64,000 bases of DNA from Teichococcus aerophilus (GTDB taxonomy: Bacteria; Pseudomonadota; Alphaproteobacteria; Acetobacterales; Acetobacteraceae), in contig NZ_JACTVA010000010.1 in NCBI RefSeq assembly GCF_014490485.1, positions 62,001 to 126,000 of the forward strand, written 5' to 3'. Shown here one piece after another: positions 49,276-58,018 of the stretch; the stretch's first letter is position 1; every line of letters starts with the position of its first letter. Under the pieces are notes generated by a model. That model did not search any database. It was not told where the DNA came from and worked only from the letters and a program-made list of their open reading frames with translations. A program made the translations under genes and the position numbers.

Positions 49276-51792
49276 ATGCACACCCCGCGCGACGAGATGG
49301 TGGACGGCAACGGCCGCGTGCGCCCGCATTGGCGCGGCGTGCTGGCCGGCTTCGCCGACCTGCCGCCCGGCGGCATCGAGGCCTGTGCCCGCCGGATGGA
49401 ACGCGCCTTCGAGGATGAGGGCGTCACCTCCCTGCTGCCTGGGGAGGCGCCGGCGGCTGGCCAGGCCTCCTGGCGGTGCGACCCGGTGCCGCTGGTGCTG
49501 CCGGCCGATGAGTTCGCCGCCCTTTCCGCCGGGCTGGCGCAGCGCGCGCGGCTGCTGGAGGCGTTGCTGGCCGATCTATACGGGCCGCAGGCGCTGCTGG
49601 CGGAAGGGCTGATCCCGCCCGCGCTGGTGTTCAACAACCCGGGCTTCCTGCGCCCGTGCCGGGATGCCAGCCAGGGCTGGGTGCGCCACCCCTTCCTCCA
49701 TTGCTACGCCGCCGACCTGCTGCGCGGGCCGGATGGCCTGTGGCGCGTGGTGGCGGACCGCACCAGCCGCGCCGGCGGCATCGGCCACGCGCAGGAGAAC
49801 CGGCGGATGCTGGGGCGGGTATTGCCGGCCGCCTTCCGTGGCTATCAGGTGCGCCCGCTGCGGCCGTTCTTCGATGTGTGGCAGGACGCGTTGCAGCGCC
49901 TGGCGCCGCCGCGCGATGCGGATGGCAGCGGGGATGGCCCGGCCATCGCGCTGCTGACCCCCGGGGTGAACCATCGCTTGTGGTTCGAGCATGTGTTGCT
50001 GGCGCGGGAGCTTTCCTGCGCGCTGGTGGAGCCGAACGACCTTTCGGTGCGCAACGGCGCCGTGTTCGTGAAGACGCTGAAGGGGCTGCAGCCGGTGGAC
50101 GTGCTACTGCGCCGCGTCGCCGGGCCGGGGCTGGACCCGTTGGAATTCGACCATGCCGTGGGCGGCGTGCCCGGGCTGCTGGATGCCGCGCGGCACGGCA
50201 CGGTGAAGCTGGCCAACGAGCCCGGCGGCGGCGTCGTGGAGGCGGCGGGGCTGACCGCGTTGCTGCCGGCCCTGTGCCGCCGCCTGCTGGGCGAGGACCT
50301 GCTGCTGCCGCAGGCTGAGACGCTGTGGCTGGCCGACCCGCTGGCCCTGGGGCGGGTGCTGGACGACCTGACCGGCTGGATCATCCGCCCCGCCACGGGC
50401 CGTGGCCGCAGCCAGGTCCCGGCCCTGATGGACCTGGCCGAGCGGGCGGAGCTGGCGGCGCGGATCGAGGCACGGCCGGCCGACTATGCCGCCAGCGCGG
50501 CGGTGCCGTCCTCCGTCGCGCCCTGCGTAGTGGGGGACAGGCTGGCGCCGCGCCCGGTGCGGCTGCGGATGTTCCTGATGCAGGATGGCGCCCGCTGGCA
50601 CACCCTGCCCGGCGGCCTGGCGCGGGTGGAGGATGCCGACGGCACCACCGCCAAGGATGTTTGGGTACTGAACGAGGAAGACAGCCGCATCACCGGCCCG
50701 GTGGCGCAGCCGCAGCAGCCGCTCTCCATCCGCCGCTCGGCCGGGGACCTGCCGAGCCGTGCCGCCGACAACCTGTTCTGGCTCGGCCGCTATGTGGAAC
50801 GGCTGGAAGGGGCGGCGCGGCTGATTCGCGCCACGTTGACTCGGCTGGACCGTGGGCCGCTGCTGCCGCGCGAGGTGGCCGAGTTGCAGGCGCTGGCGCA
50901 GTGCCTCAGCCATTGCGGGCTGGCGGCGGTGGAGGACCAGCCGAGCGGCGGCGCCACCGCGGCCCTGCGCGCCGCCTTGTTGCGCAGCGTGGCGGAGGGT
51001 GGAGTGGTGGCCGGGCTGTTCGCCCAGGTGGCCCGGCTGATCGGCTCCGTGCGGGACCGGCTGACGGCCGACATGTACGCCACCTTCACCCTGCCGTTGC
51101 GCGGCCTGCGCGCCGTGGCCAGCCAGGCGCGGGAACTGGAGGCGCTGGAAGCCGCCATGGGCGGGGTGCTGCGCTACACCGCCAGCGTCGCCGGCGTGGC
51201 GGCCGAGAACATGGTACGGGCGGGTGGCTATACCTTCCTGGACCTCGGCCGGCGGGTGGAGCGGGCGCAGAGCGTGGCGGCCCAGTTGCACTTCGCCCTG
51301 GCGCAGCCGCCCTCGCGCATCGAGGGCGGGCTGCGGCTGGCGCTGGAGCTGTGTGATTCCGTCATTACCTATCGCAGCCGCTACCTGGGGGTGTTGCAGC
51401 CGGCCCCGGCGCTGGACCTGGTGCTGGCCGACCCCGGCAACCCGCGCGGCCTGGGCTTCCAGTTGCATGCCCTGCACCGGCTGCTGACCGAGCTGGCCGA
51501 GGGCACGCAGAGCGACCTGGCCGACGCCGCCGCGCGGCTGATCTCGGAAGTGGAGGCGATGCCGGGGATCGTGCTGTCCAGCCAGGATGGCCAGGCAGCG
51601 GCGACCGGCGCACTCTCCCCCTCTCTCGGGCGGATTGAGGACGAGGTGGCCAGCCTCTCCGATGCCGTCACGCGGCGATACTTCGCGCTGCTGCCCCTGG
51701 CGCAGGCGCTGGGCGGCCAGTCGGACGGCGAGGCGCTGGATGGCAATGGCGTGGCGGAGGGCCTGCCAGCGGACCTGCCCGCCTTCGTCTGA
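49276..51792 (+). CDS. Circularly permuted ATP-grasp fused to alpha-E domain protein
   Basis: 838 residues from the ATG at 49276, 19 bp after the DUF2126 gene. Residues about 1-470 are the circularly permuted ATP-grasp type 2 region (DUF404/DUF407 type): FNNPGFLRPC, WRVVADRTSRAGGIGHAQENRRML, GVNHRLWFEHVLLARELSCALVEPNDLSVRNGAVFVKTLKGLQPVDVLLRR. From about 490 the alpha-E domain (DUF403 type) begins: LPSRAADNLFWLGRYVERLEGAARLIRA and RAGGYTFLDLGRRVERAQSVAAQLHFAL. These are often separate genes; here they form one chain. A peptide or amide ligase role is inferred from the fold. Confidence 0.9.
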   Translation: MHTPRDEMVDGNGRVRPHWRGVLAGFADLPPGGIEACARRMERAFEDEGVTSLLPGEAPAAGQASWRCDPVPLVLPADEFAALSAGLAQRARLLEALLADLYGPQALLAEGLIPPALVFNNPGFLRPCRDASQGWVRHPFLHCYAADLLRGPDGLWRVVADRTSRAGGIGHAQENRRMLGRVLPAAFRGYQVRPLRPFFDVWQDALQRLAPPRDADGSGDGPAIALLTPGVNHRLWFEHVLLARELSCALVEPNDLSVRNGAVFVKTLKGLQPVDVLLRRVAGPGLDPLEFDHAVGGVPGLLDAARHGTVKLANEPGGGVVEAAGLTALLPALCRRLLGEDLLLPQAETLWLADPLALGRVLDDLTGWIIRPATGRGRSQVPALMDLAERAELAARIEARPADYAASAAVPSSVAPCVVGDRLAPRPVRLRMFLMQDGARWHTLPGGLARVEDADGTTAKDVWVLNEEDSRITGPVAQPQQPLSIRRSAGDLPSRAADNLFWLGRYVERLEGAARLIRATLTRLDRGPLLPREVAELQALAQCLSHCGLAAVEDQPSGGATAALRAALLRSVAEGGVVAGLFAQVARLIGSVRDRLTADMYATFTLPLRGLRAVASQARELEALEAAMGGVLRYTASVAGVAAENMVRAGGYTFLDLGRRVERAQSVAAQLHFALAQPPSRIEGGLRLALELCDSVITYRSRYLGVLQPAPALDLVLADPGNPRGLGFQLHALHRLLTELAEGTQSDLADAAARLISEVEAMPGIVLSSQDGQAAATGALSPSLGRIEDEVASLSDAVTRRYFALLPLAQALGGQSDGEALDGNGVAEGLPADLPAFV

Positions 51793-51894
51793 GGCGGGGC
51801 CGGCACCGTCAAGCCCTGGATCATTGGCCGGCCGCGTGCTTCACCTCCGCGACGAAACGCTTCCGACGATCACGCTGCAGGAAAGACTCTCCGC

Positions 51895-52749
51895 ATGCTC
51901 TGGCGTGTCCGCCATGTCACCACCTATCGCTATGCCGAGACGGTGGACATGGCCACCCACATGCTTCACCTGACGCCACGCGCCCTGCCCTACCAGCGGG
52001 TGCTGGAGGAGTGCGTTGCCTGCGAGCCGGAGCCGGCACGAATGACCCAGGGCGGCGACCATTTCGGCAACCGCGTGACCTGGCTTTCCATCGACCGGCC
52101 GCATGACCGGTTCGAGGTGACGGCGGAGGCCGTGGTGGATTGCGCCTTCCCGCCGCCGCCGCCGGAAGAGGACACGCCGGCCTGGGAGAGCGTGGCCGCC
52201 GCGCCCACGCCCGACGTGGCGGAGTTCACTTTCGCCTCTCCCATGTTGCCGGAGAGCGGCGCGGCGCGGGACTACGCAGCGCCGTCCTTCCCGCCCGGGC
52301 GCAGCATCCTGGCCGGGTTGCTCGACCTCAATGCGCGCATCGGGCGGGATTTCGCCTTCCGCGCCGGTGTGACCGGCATCTCCACGCCGGTCAGCCAGGT
52401 GCTGGCGCAGCGCGCGGGCGTCTGCCAGGACTTTACCCACCTGATGCTGAACGGGCTGCGCGGGCTGGGGCTGCCGGCGCGCTATGTCTCCGGCTACATC
52501 CGCACCCGGCCGCCGCCGGGCGGCGTGGCGCGGCGGGGGGCGGACCAGTCCCATGCCTGGGTCAGCGCCTGGCTGGGGCCGCGTCATGGCTGGCTGGATC
52601 TGGACCCCACCAACAACGTGGTGGTGGCGGAGGAGCACCTGGTGCTGGGCTGGGGGCGGGATTTCAGCGATGTCTCCCCCCTGCGCGGCATCATCCTGGG
52701 CGGCGGGCGGCACTGGCTGGACGTGGCGGTGGACCTCACACCCGCCTGA
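51895..52749 (+). CDS. Transglutaminase family protein
   Basis: 284 residues from the ATG at 51895. The N-terminal beta domain opens MLWRVRHVTTYRYAETVDMATHMLHLTPR. The triad is Cys177 (RAGVCQDFTHL), His220 (DQSHAWVSAWL) and Asp237 (WLDLDPTNN). The C-terminal VLGWGRDFSDVSPLRGIILGGG is characteristic of the bacterial group linked to ATP-grasp/alpha-E loci. It completes a three-gene set with the two preceding genes. Probable amidase, peptidase or transferase on a peptide product. Confidence 0.92.
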   Translation: MLWRVRHVTTYRYAETVDMATHMLHLTPRALPYQRVLEECVACEPEPARMTQGGDHFGNRVTWLSIDRPHDRFEVTAEAVVDCAFPPPPPEEDTPAWESVAAAPTPDVAEFTFASPMLPESGAARDYAAPSFPPGRSILAGLLDLNARIGRDFAFRAGVTGISTPVSQVLAQRAGVCQDFTHLMLNGLRGLGLPARYVSGYIRTRPPPGGVARRGADQSHAWVSAWLGPRHGWLDLDPTNNVVVAEEHLVLGWGRDFSDVSPLRGIILGGGRHWLDVAVDLTPA

Positions 52750-52875
52750 GCCGTGGCAACCTGTTGCGCTCCACGTTGTTTTCCTCACATCCCGCCGCCC
52801 CGCGCGTGGAGACTTCGCGCCACGGGGCGGGAGGAAGAGGAGCGCCGAAGGGCGCCGGCCGAGGAGAACGACAGG

Positions 52876-54072
52876 ATGGCGACCCCCGCTAGGCCTGCCA
52901 CGCCGCATGGCGTGGCGCCCAAGGCGCCACTGGCCGCCATCGTGCCACCCGGGCGCGATACAGCGCTGGATTTCTGGCGTGGCTTCGCGCTGATCTCGAT
53001 CTTCATCAACCACGTCTCCGGCAATGTGCTGGAGGGGTGGACGCATAAGAATTTTGGCTTCTCCGACGCCGCCGAGCTGTTCGTGCTGTTCGCCGGCTAT
53101 GCCGCCGCCTGCGCCTATTCCCGCCGTTACGATGAGCAGGCGGGCGAGCGGTTCAACGTCTCCCTCAAGGTGATGAGCCGGGCGGCCGGGCTGTACACCA
53201 CGCATCTGGCCATGCTGATCCTGGGCAGCGCCGTGTTCGCCTGGGCGGTATTGCGCACCGGCGATGCCGGGCTGTTCAGCGTGGTGGCGCTGGACCCGTT
53301 CCTGCTGGACCCGATCCAGGCGCTGGTGAAGGCGGTGACGCTCAGCTACCAGCCGGGCTACCTGAACATCCTGCCGCTGTATTTCGTGCTGATCGCCATC
53401 CTGCCGCTGCTGCTATGGATGGGCACGCGCAGCCTCTCCGCCACCGTGGCGCTTTCCGCCGCGCTGTACACGGCGGCCGGGCTGACCAAGACCAACCTGC
53501 CCAGCTACCCGATGGAGGGCGGCTGGTTCTTCAACCCGCTGAGCTGGCAGTTCCTGTTCACCATCGGCTTCGCGCTGGGTGCGAAGCGGGAGCGCACCGG
53601 GCTGACCGTGCCGTTCCGCCGTGGTCCCTGGCTGCTGGCCATCGGCTTCCTGGCGCTTTCCCTGGTGATCACGGTGTTCCACCTGGCGCCGGAGGCCGAG
53701 GGCGTGGTGCTGCGGGATATGCTGGTGGTGCCGGAGAAGCAGTACCTCTCCGTCCCCCGCCTGCTGCATGTGCTGGCGCTGGCCTATGTGGTGGTGCATT
53801 CGCCCTTGCAGGCCTGGGCCGCGGCGAGGCCCGCCACCAGCCCGCTGGCGATGATGGGGCGGCATTCGCTGCCGGTGTTCTGCACCGGGCTGATGCTGAG
53901 CATGCTGGGCGTGACCTTCCGCCAGACCGGGCATGACGGCGCGGGGTTCGACCTGCTGTACCTGGCCTTCGGCATCAGCATGCAGGTCCTGGTGGCGTGG
54001 CTGCTGACCTTGGCGGAGAAGCGGCGCGGCACGCGCGCGGTGCCCGCCACTAGCGTGGTTCTGCCCTCCTGA
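52876..54072 (+). CDS. opgC: OpgC-type acyltransferase, membrane protein
   Basis: 398 residues from the ATG at 52876 behind ACAGG. About ten transmembrane helices. The OpgC family motifs are DTALDFWRGFALISIFINHVSGNVLEGWTHKNFGFSDAAELFVLFAGYAAA near the N-terminus, GYLNILPLYFVLIAILPLLLWM, and LPSYPMEGGWFFNPLSWQFLFTIGFALG. OpgC succinylates osmoregulated periplasmic glucans in enterobacteria and Rhodobacter. The glucan synthase genes (opgG/H) are not here. The stop overlaps the next start (TGATG), so it is coupled to the SGNH hydrolase. Confidence 0.88.
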   Translation: MATPARPATPHGVAPKAPLAAIVPPGRDTALDFWRGFALISIFINHVSGNVLEGWTHKNFGFSDAAELFVLFAGYAAACAYSRRYDEQAGERFNVSLKVMSRAAGLYTTHLAMLILGSAVFAWAVLRTGDAGLFSVVALDPFLLDPIQALVKAVTLSYQPGYLNILPLYFVLIAILPLLLWMGTRSLSATVALSAALYTAAGLTKTNLPSYPMEGGWFFNPLSWQFLFTIGFALGAKRERTGLTVPFRRGPWLLAIGFLALSLVITVFHLAPEAEGVVLRDMLVVPEKQYLSVPRLLHVLALAYVVVHSPLQAWAAARPATSPLAMMGRHSLPVFCTGLMLSMLGVTFRQTGHDGAGFDLLYLAFGISMQVLVAWLLTLAEKRRGTRAVPATSVVLPS

Positions 54073-54905
54073 TGCGGCGGGCCTTCCTGCTCTCCGGCAT
54101 CGCCGCGCTGGCTTTGGCGCGCGGTGGTGCCCGGGCCCAGATGCCGGCCCTGCCCTCGGCCCCCGCCGCACCGCTGCCGGCGCCGCCCGGTGGCGCCGCG
54201 CCGCCGCCGGTGGGCAATGTGCCGGAAGCCTGCCTGGTGCCGGGGGAACTGCAGAACCTGCAATTCGCCCTGCCGCGCATGGCGGCGCTGATCCGCGACA
54301 AGGACCCGATCCGCATCCTCGCCATCGGCTCCTCCAGCACGGCGGGCATTGGCGCCACGGTGCCGGCGCATGCCTACCCGCCCCGGCTGCGCGACGCACT
54401 GATGCGGTTGATCCCCGGCACCGAGGTGACGGTGCGCAATGACGGCATCGGGGGCGAGGTGGCCTCCACCACGCTGGTGCGGATGAAGAAGTCGGTGGAA
54501 GACTGGAAGCCGGATGTCGTGCTGTGGCAGCTCGGCACCAACGACGCGTTGCGGCACATTACGCCGGAGGCCTTCGCGCAGACATTGCGGGAGGGCGCGG
54601 AGTTCGTGCTGGGCCGTGGGCTGGACCTGCTGTTGATCGACCCGCAATACTTCCCCGGCGTGCCGAGCGACGACCTGTACCGGACCTTCGTGCAAAGTAT
54701 CGAGCTGGTGGCGGCGGAGAAGCGGATTCCCCTGATGCGGCGCTACGCCATCATGCGCTACTGGGACGCGCTGCCGCAGAAAGTGCCCATGCTCTCCGCC
54801 GACGGCTTCCACATGAACGATCTGGGCTATCTCTGCATGGCGGAGACCCTGGCCGGCGGCATGGCCCAGCGGGTGATGCGCGCCCTGGCGCAGACGGCGC
54901 CCTGA
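54072..54905 (+). CDS. SGNH/GDSL-type hydrolase, secreted
   Basis: 277 residues from the ATG at 54072, overlapping the opgC stop by one base. A signal peptide (MRRAFLLSGIAALALARGGARAQ) and a Pro-rich spacer come first. SGNH blocks: ILAIGSSSTAGIGA (Ser), RNDGIGGE (Gly), QLGTNDALR (Asn) and SADGFHMNDLGY (Asp and His). Such enzymes esterify or de-esterify surface glycans. Coupling with OpgC suggests acyl-group turnover on periplasmic or surface glucans; that link is inference. Confidence 0.85.
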   Translation: MRRAFLLSGIAALALARGGARAQMPALPSAPAAPLPAPPGGAAPPPVGNVPEACLVPGELQNLQFALPRMAALIRDKDPIRILAIGSSSTAGIGATVPAHAYPPRLRDALMRLIPGTEVTVRNDGIGGEVASTTLVRMKKSVEDWKPDVVLWQLGTNDALRHITPEAFAQTLREGAEFVLGRGLDLLLIDPQYFPGVPSDDLYRTFVQSIELVAAEKRIPLMRRYAIMRYWDALPQKVPMLSADGFHMNDLGYLCMAETLAGGMAQRVMRALAQTAP

Positions 54906-55035
54906 GGGCCGGGTACCCGGCTGGCGGGAGCCGGTTCGGGCGGTGGCCGACCGTCCGGCTAAAAGGCCACTCCCCCGCCACGGGCAGGGGAGTCGCGCTT
55001 CATGTGTGGAAGTGTGTGTGTATCCGCCGGCCGGC

Positions 55036-55371
55036 CTAGCGGACGACGAAGCGGCTGCCGCGGCAGACGTTGAAGTCGCGCTGTTCTACCCGGCGGCCGC
55101 CTTCCAGCACCGCCAGGAAATCGAACCGGCAGGCGCCCGAGCCGTCGTCGATATTGATCACGATGGAACGGCCGGAGGGCAGCACGTTGCGGCCCAGGAT
55201 GTCTTCTTCCCAGGACGAGCGGTTGATGTTGGAGGCGTAGAACTCGCGCAGGGTACGGCCGGAGGAATTGACGACTTCCACGCGCCGGTCCTGCGCCATG
55301 GCGCCGGAGGAAGCGGCATCGAAAAGTCCGAAGGCCGCCAGCAGGGCGGCGGCGAGAAGGTTACGGCGCAT
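55036..55371 (-). CDS. Small secreted protein, tandem family member 1
   Basis: 111 residues from the ATG at 55371 (GGAGAT eight bases upstream; an ATG at 55380 overlaps that site). A signal peptide ends near SGAMAQ. The mature domain is DRRVEVVNSSGRTLREFYAS, then NRSSWEEDILGRNVLPSGRS, then VINIDDGSGACRFDFLAVLEGGRRVEQRDFNVC. Two cysteines probably pair. I know this pattern from many alphaproteobacterial hypothetical proteins, without function. It has two paralogues just upstream (55648 and 56136) in the same direction. Confidence 0.75.
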   Translation of the reverse strand: MRRNLLAAALLAAFGLFDAASSGAMAQDRRVEVVNSSGRTLREFYASNINRSSWEEDILGRNVLPSGRSIVINIDDGSGACRFDFLAVLEGGRRVEQRDFNVCRGSRFVVR

Positions 55372-55416
55372 GGCGATCATCTCCGAGTTGCCTTGCCACG
55401 GCGGGCGAGTTACCGC

Positions 55417-55428
55417 GTTGAAACATGC
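55417..55428 (-). promoter_or_regulatory. Shared upstream motif, copy 1
   Basis: GCATGTTTCAAC on the minus strand, starting 46 bp upstream of the start codon at 55371. The identical 12-mer is found 47 bp upstream of the second paralogue. Probable common promoter or regulator site. Confidence 0.45.
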
Positions 55429-55647
55429 GGCCTGAAGCAGGGCAATTCACGGCTACGCGCGGTGGGTGGCACAAGATCGTGACCATGAGCGTGGCCGTTA
55501 TGGGCAGCGGACGGACGGTGCGCCGCGCGCCGGTGCCGGCCGCGGCACCGGGGGCCGGCGAGCCCCTGGTGCCGCGACGGACCCAGCCTTCCGCATCAGG
55601 CGGAGGCGTCGGTCAGGTTGCGCCGCGTCCCGCGCGGCGCACGCGCC

Positions 55648-56013
55648 TCAGCGGATGACGTAGCGGGCCAGACGGCAGACATCGATGTTGCGCTGCTCGA
55701 TGCGGCGGCCATCGTCCAGCACGGCACGGAAGTCGAAGCGGCAGGCGCCGGAGCCGTCATCGATGTTGATCATCACGGCGCGGCCGGGCGGCAGCACGTT
55801 GCGGCCCAGGATGTCTTCCTCCCAGGTGTTCCGGCTGACGTTGGAGGCATAGAACTCCCGCACCGTCACACCGGAATCGTTGAAGACCTCGACACGCCGG
55901 TCCGCCGCCACGGCGACGGGCACGTAAGCGACAGGGGTGACAGTCGGGGCGCAGGCGGACAGGCCAAGGCCTGTTGCCGCCAGCAAGGCAGCGGCGATCA
56001 GATTACGGCGCAC
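55648..56013 (-). CDS. Small lipoprotein, tandem family member 2
   Basis: 121 residues. The start is the GTG at 56013, with AGGAGA about nine bases upstream; no suitable ATG is present. The signal peptide is lipoprotein-like (RRNLIAAALLAATGLGLSAC), so unlike its paralogues it should be lipid-anchored. The mature domain is DRRVEVFNDSGVTVREFYAS, WEEDILGRNVLPPGRAVMIN, then IDDGSGACRFDFRAVLDDGRRIEQRNIDVC. Conservation over the whole domain shows recent duplication. Confidence 0.75.
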   Translation of the reverse strand: MRRNLIAAALLAATGLGLSACAPTVTPVAYVPVAVAADRRVEVFNDSGVTVREFYASNVSRNTWEEDILGRNVLPPGRAVMINIDDGSGACRFDFRAVLDDGRRIEQRNIDVCRLARYVIR

Positions 56014-56059
56014 GATGGTAGGTCTCCTTCCTGCCGTCAGGTCATTGACAGGCCGGAAG

Positions 56060-56071
56060 GTTGAAACATGC
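56060..56071 (-). promoter_or_regulatory. Shared upstream motif, copy 2
   Basis: GCATGTTTCAAC on the minus strand, 47 bp upstream of the GTG at 56013; identical to copy 1. Confidence 0.45.
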
Positions 56072-56135
56072 GCCCCGTGGCCGTCGCAAGCAGCGCACGG
56101 CACGGGGCGCCGGCAAATAAACGTTACCTTGGGCG

Positions 56136-56468
56136 TCACCGCACCGTGTGGCGGCTCACTTCGCAGACATTGATGTTGCGCTGTTCGACGCGGCGGCCGC
56201 CATCCAGCACTGCCAGAACATCGAACCGGCAGGCGCCGGAGCCGTCATCGATGTTGATGACGACGGAGCGGCCTGAAGGCAGTACGTCGTTGCCCAGGAT
56301 GTCTTCCTCCCAGGAGGAACGGTTGGTGTTGGAGGCGTAGAACTCCATCATCGTGCGGCCGGAGGCGTTGACGACCTCCACGCGCCGGTCCGCTGCCCCG
56401 GCGGCTGGGGCGAACGGCATCAGGGCGGCGGCGGCCAGGAAGGTCGCGGTCAGAAGCGTGGGGCGCAT
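56136..56468 (-). CDS. Small secreted protein, tandem family member 3
   Basis: 110 residues from the ATG at 56468. A signal peptide ends near APAAGAA. The mature domain is DRRVEVVNASGRTMMEFYAS, NRSSWEEDILGNDVLPSGRS, then VINIDDGSGACRFDVLAVLDGGRRVEQRNINVC. Closest in sequence to member 1. The three genes have separate upstream regions of 120-280 bp, so each probably has its own promoter. Confidence 0.75.
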   Translation of the reverse strand: MRPTLLTATFLAAAALMPFAPAAGAADRRVEVVNASGRTMMEFYASNTNRSSWEEDILGNDVLPSGRSVVINIDDGSGACRFDVLAVLDGGRRVEQRNINVCEVSRHTVR

Positions 56469-56513
56469 GGCGGTCTCTCTCTGCTTGCCGTCACCGTTCA
56501 GGCAAGTTCCGGC

Positions 56514-56525
56514 ATCGGAACATCC
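56514..56525 (-). promoter_or_regulatory. Shared upstream motif, copy 3 (diverged)
   Basis: GGATGTTCCGAT on the minus strand, 46 bp upstream of the start at 56468. It matches 8 of 12 bases of the motif before the other two paralogues, at the same distance. Confidence 0.35.
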
Positions 56526-56658
56526 GGCCGCGGTGGAAGCAAGGCAGGCTGTGCCTCAACCCTTCACTCCTCCTCCCTTCCCTGGCCCGCCGGCGGCGCG
56601 CATGGCAAGCTGGCGCCGCAAGCCGCGGGAAGCGGCGCAGGACAAGGGGGAATACGAC

Positions 56659-57585
56659 ATGGCCAATGACCGCCAGGTGTATCAGGGCGTCTTTCCGGTG
56701 GTGCCGACGATCTTCGACGAGAGCGGCGCGCTGGACCTGGAAGGGCAGCGCCGCTGCGTCGACTTCATGATCGACGCGGGGTCGGACGGTCTGTGCATCC
56801 TCGCCAATTTCTCCGAGCAGTTCGTGCTGTCGGATGAGGAGCGGGAGGTGCTGCAGGACAGCATCCTGGCGCATGTGGCCGGGCGCGTGCCGGTGATCGT
56901 GACGACCACGCATTTCAGCTCCCGCCTCTGCGCCAAGCGGTCCCGCCGCGCGCAGGATGCGGGGGCCGCGATGGTGATGGTGATGCCGCCCTATCACGGC
57001 GCCACCATCCGCGTGGCGGAGCCGGGCATCTTCGGCTTCTACCAGGCGGTGTCGGACGCCATCGACATTCCCATCATGATCCAGGACGCGCCGGTGGCAG
57101 GCACGCCGCTCTCCGCCGCGTTCCTGGCACGGATGGCCAGGGAGATCGCCCATGTCTCCTACTTCAAGATCGAGGTGCCCTTCGCCGCCGCCAAGTTGCG
57201 TGCGCTGATCGGCCTGGGTGGCGACGCCATCGTCGGCCCGTGGGATGGCGAGGAAGCCATCACGCTGATGGCGGATCTGGAAGCCGGGGCGACGGGTGCG
57301 ATGACCGGTGGCGGCTACCCGGACGGCATCCGCCAGATCCTCGACCCCTGGCGGCGGGGCGACAGGGAGGCGGCGGCGGAGGCCTACCAGCGCTGGCTGC
57401 CGCTGATCAACTACGAGAACCGGCAATGCGGCCTGCTGGCCGCCAAGGCGATGATGCTGGAAGGCGGCATCATCCGCAGCGATGCCGGGCGGCACCCGCT
57501 GGCGCCGCTGCACCCGGAGACCCGCGCCGGATTGCTGGCCCTGGCGCGCAAGCAGCACGCCCTGGCGCTGCGCTGGGGCCGCTGA
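56659..57585 (+). CDS. DHDPS-family enzyme, possibly a keto-deoxy sugar acid dehydratase
   Basis: 308 residues from the ATG at 56659. (beta/alpha)8 features: VYQGVFPVVPTIFDESGALDLEG, FMIDAGSDGLCILANFSEQFVLSDEER, VIVTTTHFSS and VMVMPPYHGA. The Schiff-base Lys is in SYFKIEVPF. Where DHDPS has a YNxP-type Tyr, this protein has IMIQDAPVAGT. The GTTGE loop is replaced by ANFSEQ. These changes argue against dapA; the QDAP segment recalls L-2-keto-3-deoxyarabonate dehydratases, which would suit a sugar-acid user. That assignment is tentative. Confidence 0.75.
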   Translation: MANDRQVYQGVFPVVPTIFDESGALDLEGQRRCVDFMIDAGSDGLCILANFSEQFVLSDEEREVLQDSILAHVAGRVPVIVTTTHFSSRLCAKRSRRAQDAGAAMVMVMPPYHGATIRVAEPGIFGFYQAVSDAIDIPIMIQDAPVAGTPLSAAFLARMAREIAHVSYFKIEVPFAAAKLRALIGLGGDAIVGPWDGEEAITLMADLEAGATGAMTGGGYPDGIRQILDPWRRGDREAAAEAYQRWLPLINYENRQCGLLAAKAMMLEGGIIRSDAGRHPLAPLHPETRAGLLALARKQHALALRWGR

Positions 57586-57685
57586 GAGAGCCCGCGGTAC
57601 CGGGTGGCGGGCGGTTGCCTGCCGCCCGGCTGGCGCGCAAGCTTCCCATCCCCGGGCATGGCCCGGATGATCAAGGATTGAGAGC

Positions 57686-58018
57686 TTGAAGCTGCCCCCG
57701 CTGCCCTTCACCGCCGTCCACTGGGACGCCCTGCCCGCCACCGAGCACAAGGGCGAGACCGGCACCGCGACCTGGCGCACGCTGAACAACGGCGATGTGC
57801 GGATGCGCGTCGTCGAGTACTCGCCGGGCTATCTGGCCGATCACTGGTGCGACCGCGGCCACATCATCTACGTGCTGGAGGGTGAGCTGACCTCCGAGCT
57901 GAAGGATGGCCGCCGCGTCGTTCTCACCCCGGGGCACGGCTACACGGTCTCCGATTTCGGGGACTCGCCGCATCGGTCCTCGACCACCACCGGCGCGCGG
58001 CTGTTCATCGTGGACTGA
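57686..58018 (+). CDS. DHCW-motif cupin-fold protein
   Basis: 110 residues; the TTG at 57686 is the start, with AAGGA about eight bases upstream. A single cupin barrel: RMRVVEYSPGYLADHWCDRGHIIYVLEGELTSELKDGR and VVLTPGHGYTVSDFGDSPHRSST. The ADHWCDRGH segment carries the metal-ligand His pair and the Trp/Cys that name the group. The role is unknown; small cupins often isomerise or sense sugars. It follows the DHDPS-family gene by 100 bp and may be co-transcribed with it. Confidence 0.8.
   Translation: MKLPPLPFTAVHWDALPATEHKGETGTATWRTLNNGDVRMRVVEYSPGYLADHWCDRGHIIYVLEGELTSELKDGRRVVLTPGHGYTVSDFGDSPHRSSTTTGARLFIVD

Noticed and set aside
47094-49637. 847-codon minus-strand frame opposite the DUF2126 gene
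   Set aside because: Shadow frame; His/Arg/Gln-rich composition typical of antisense of high-G+C genes.
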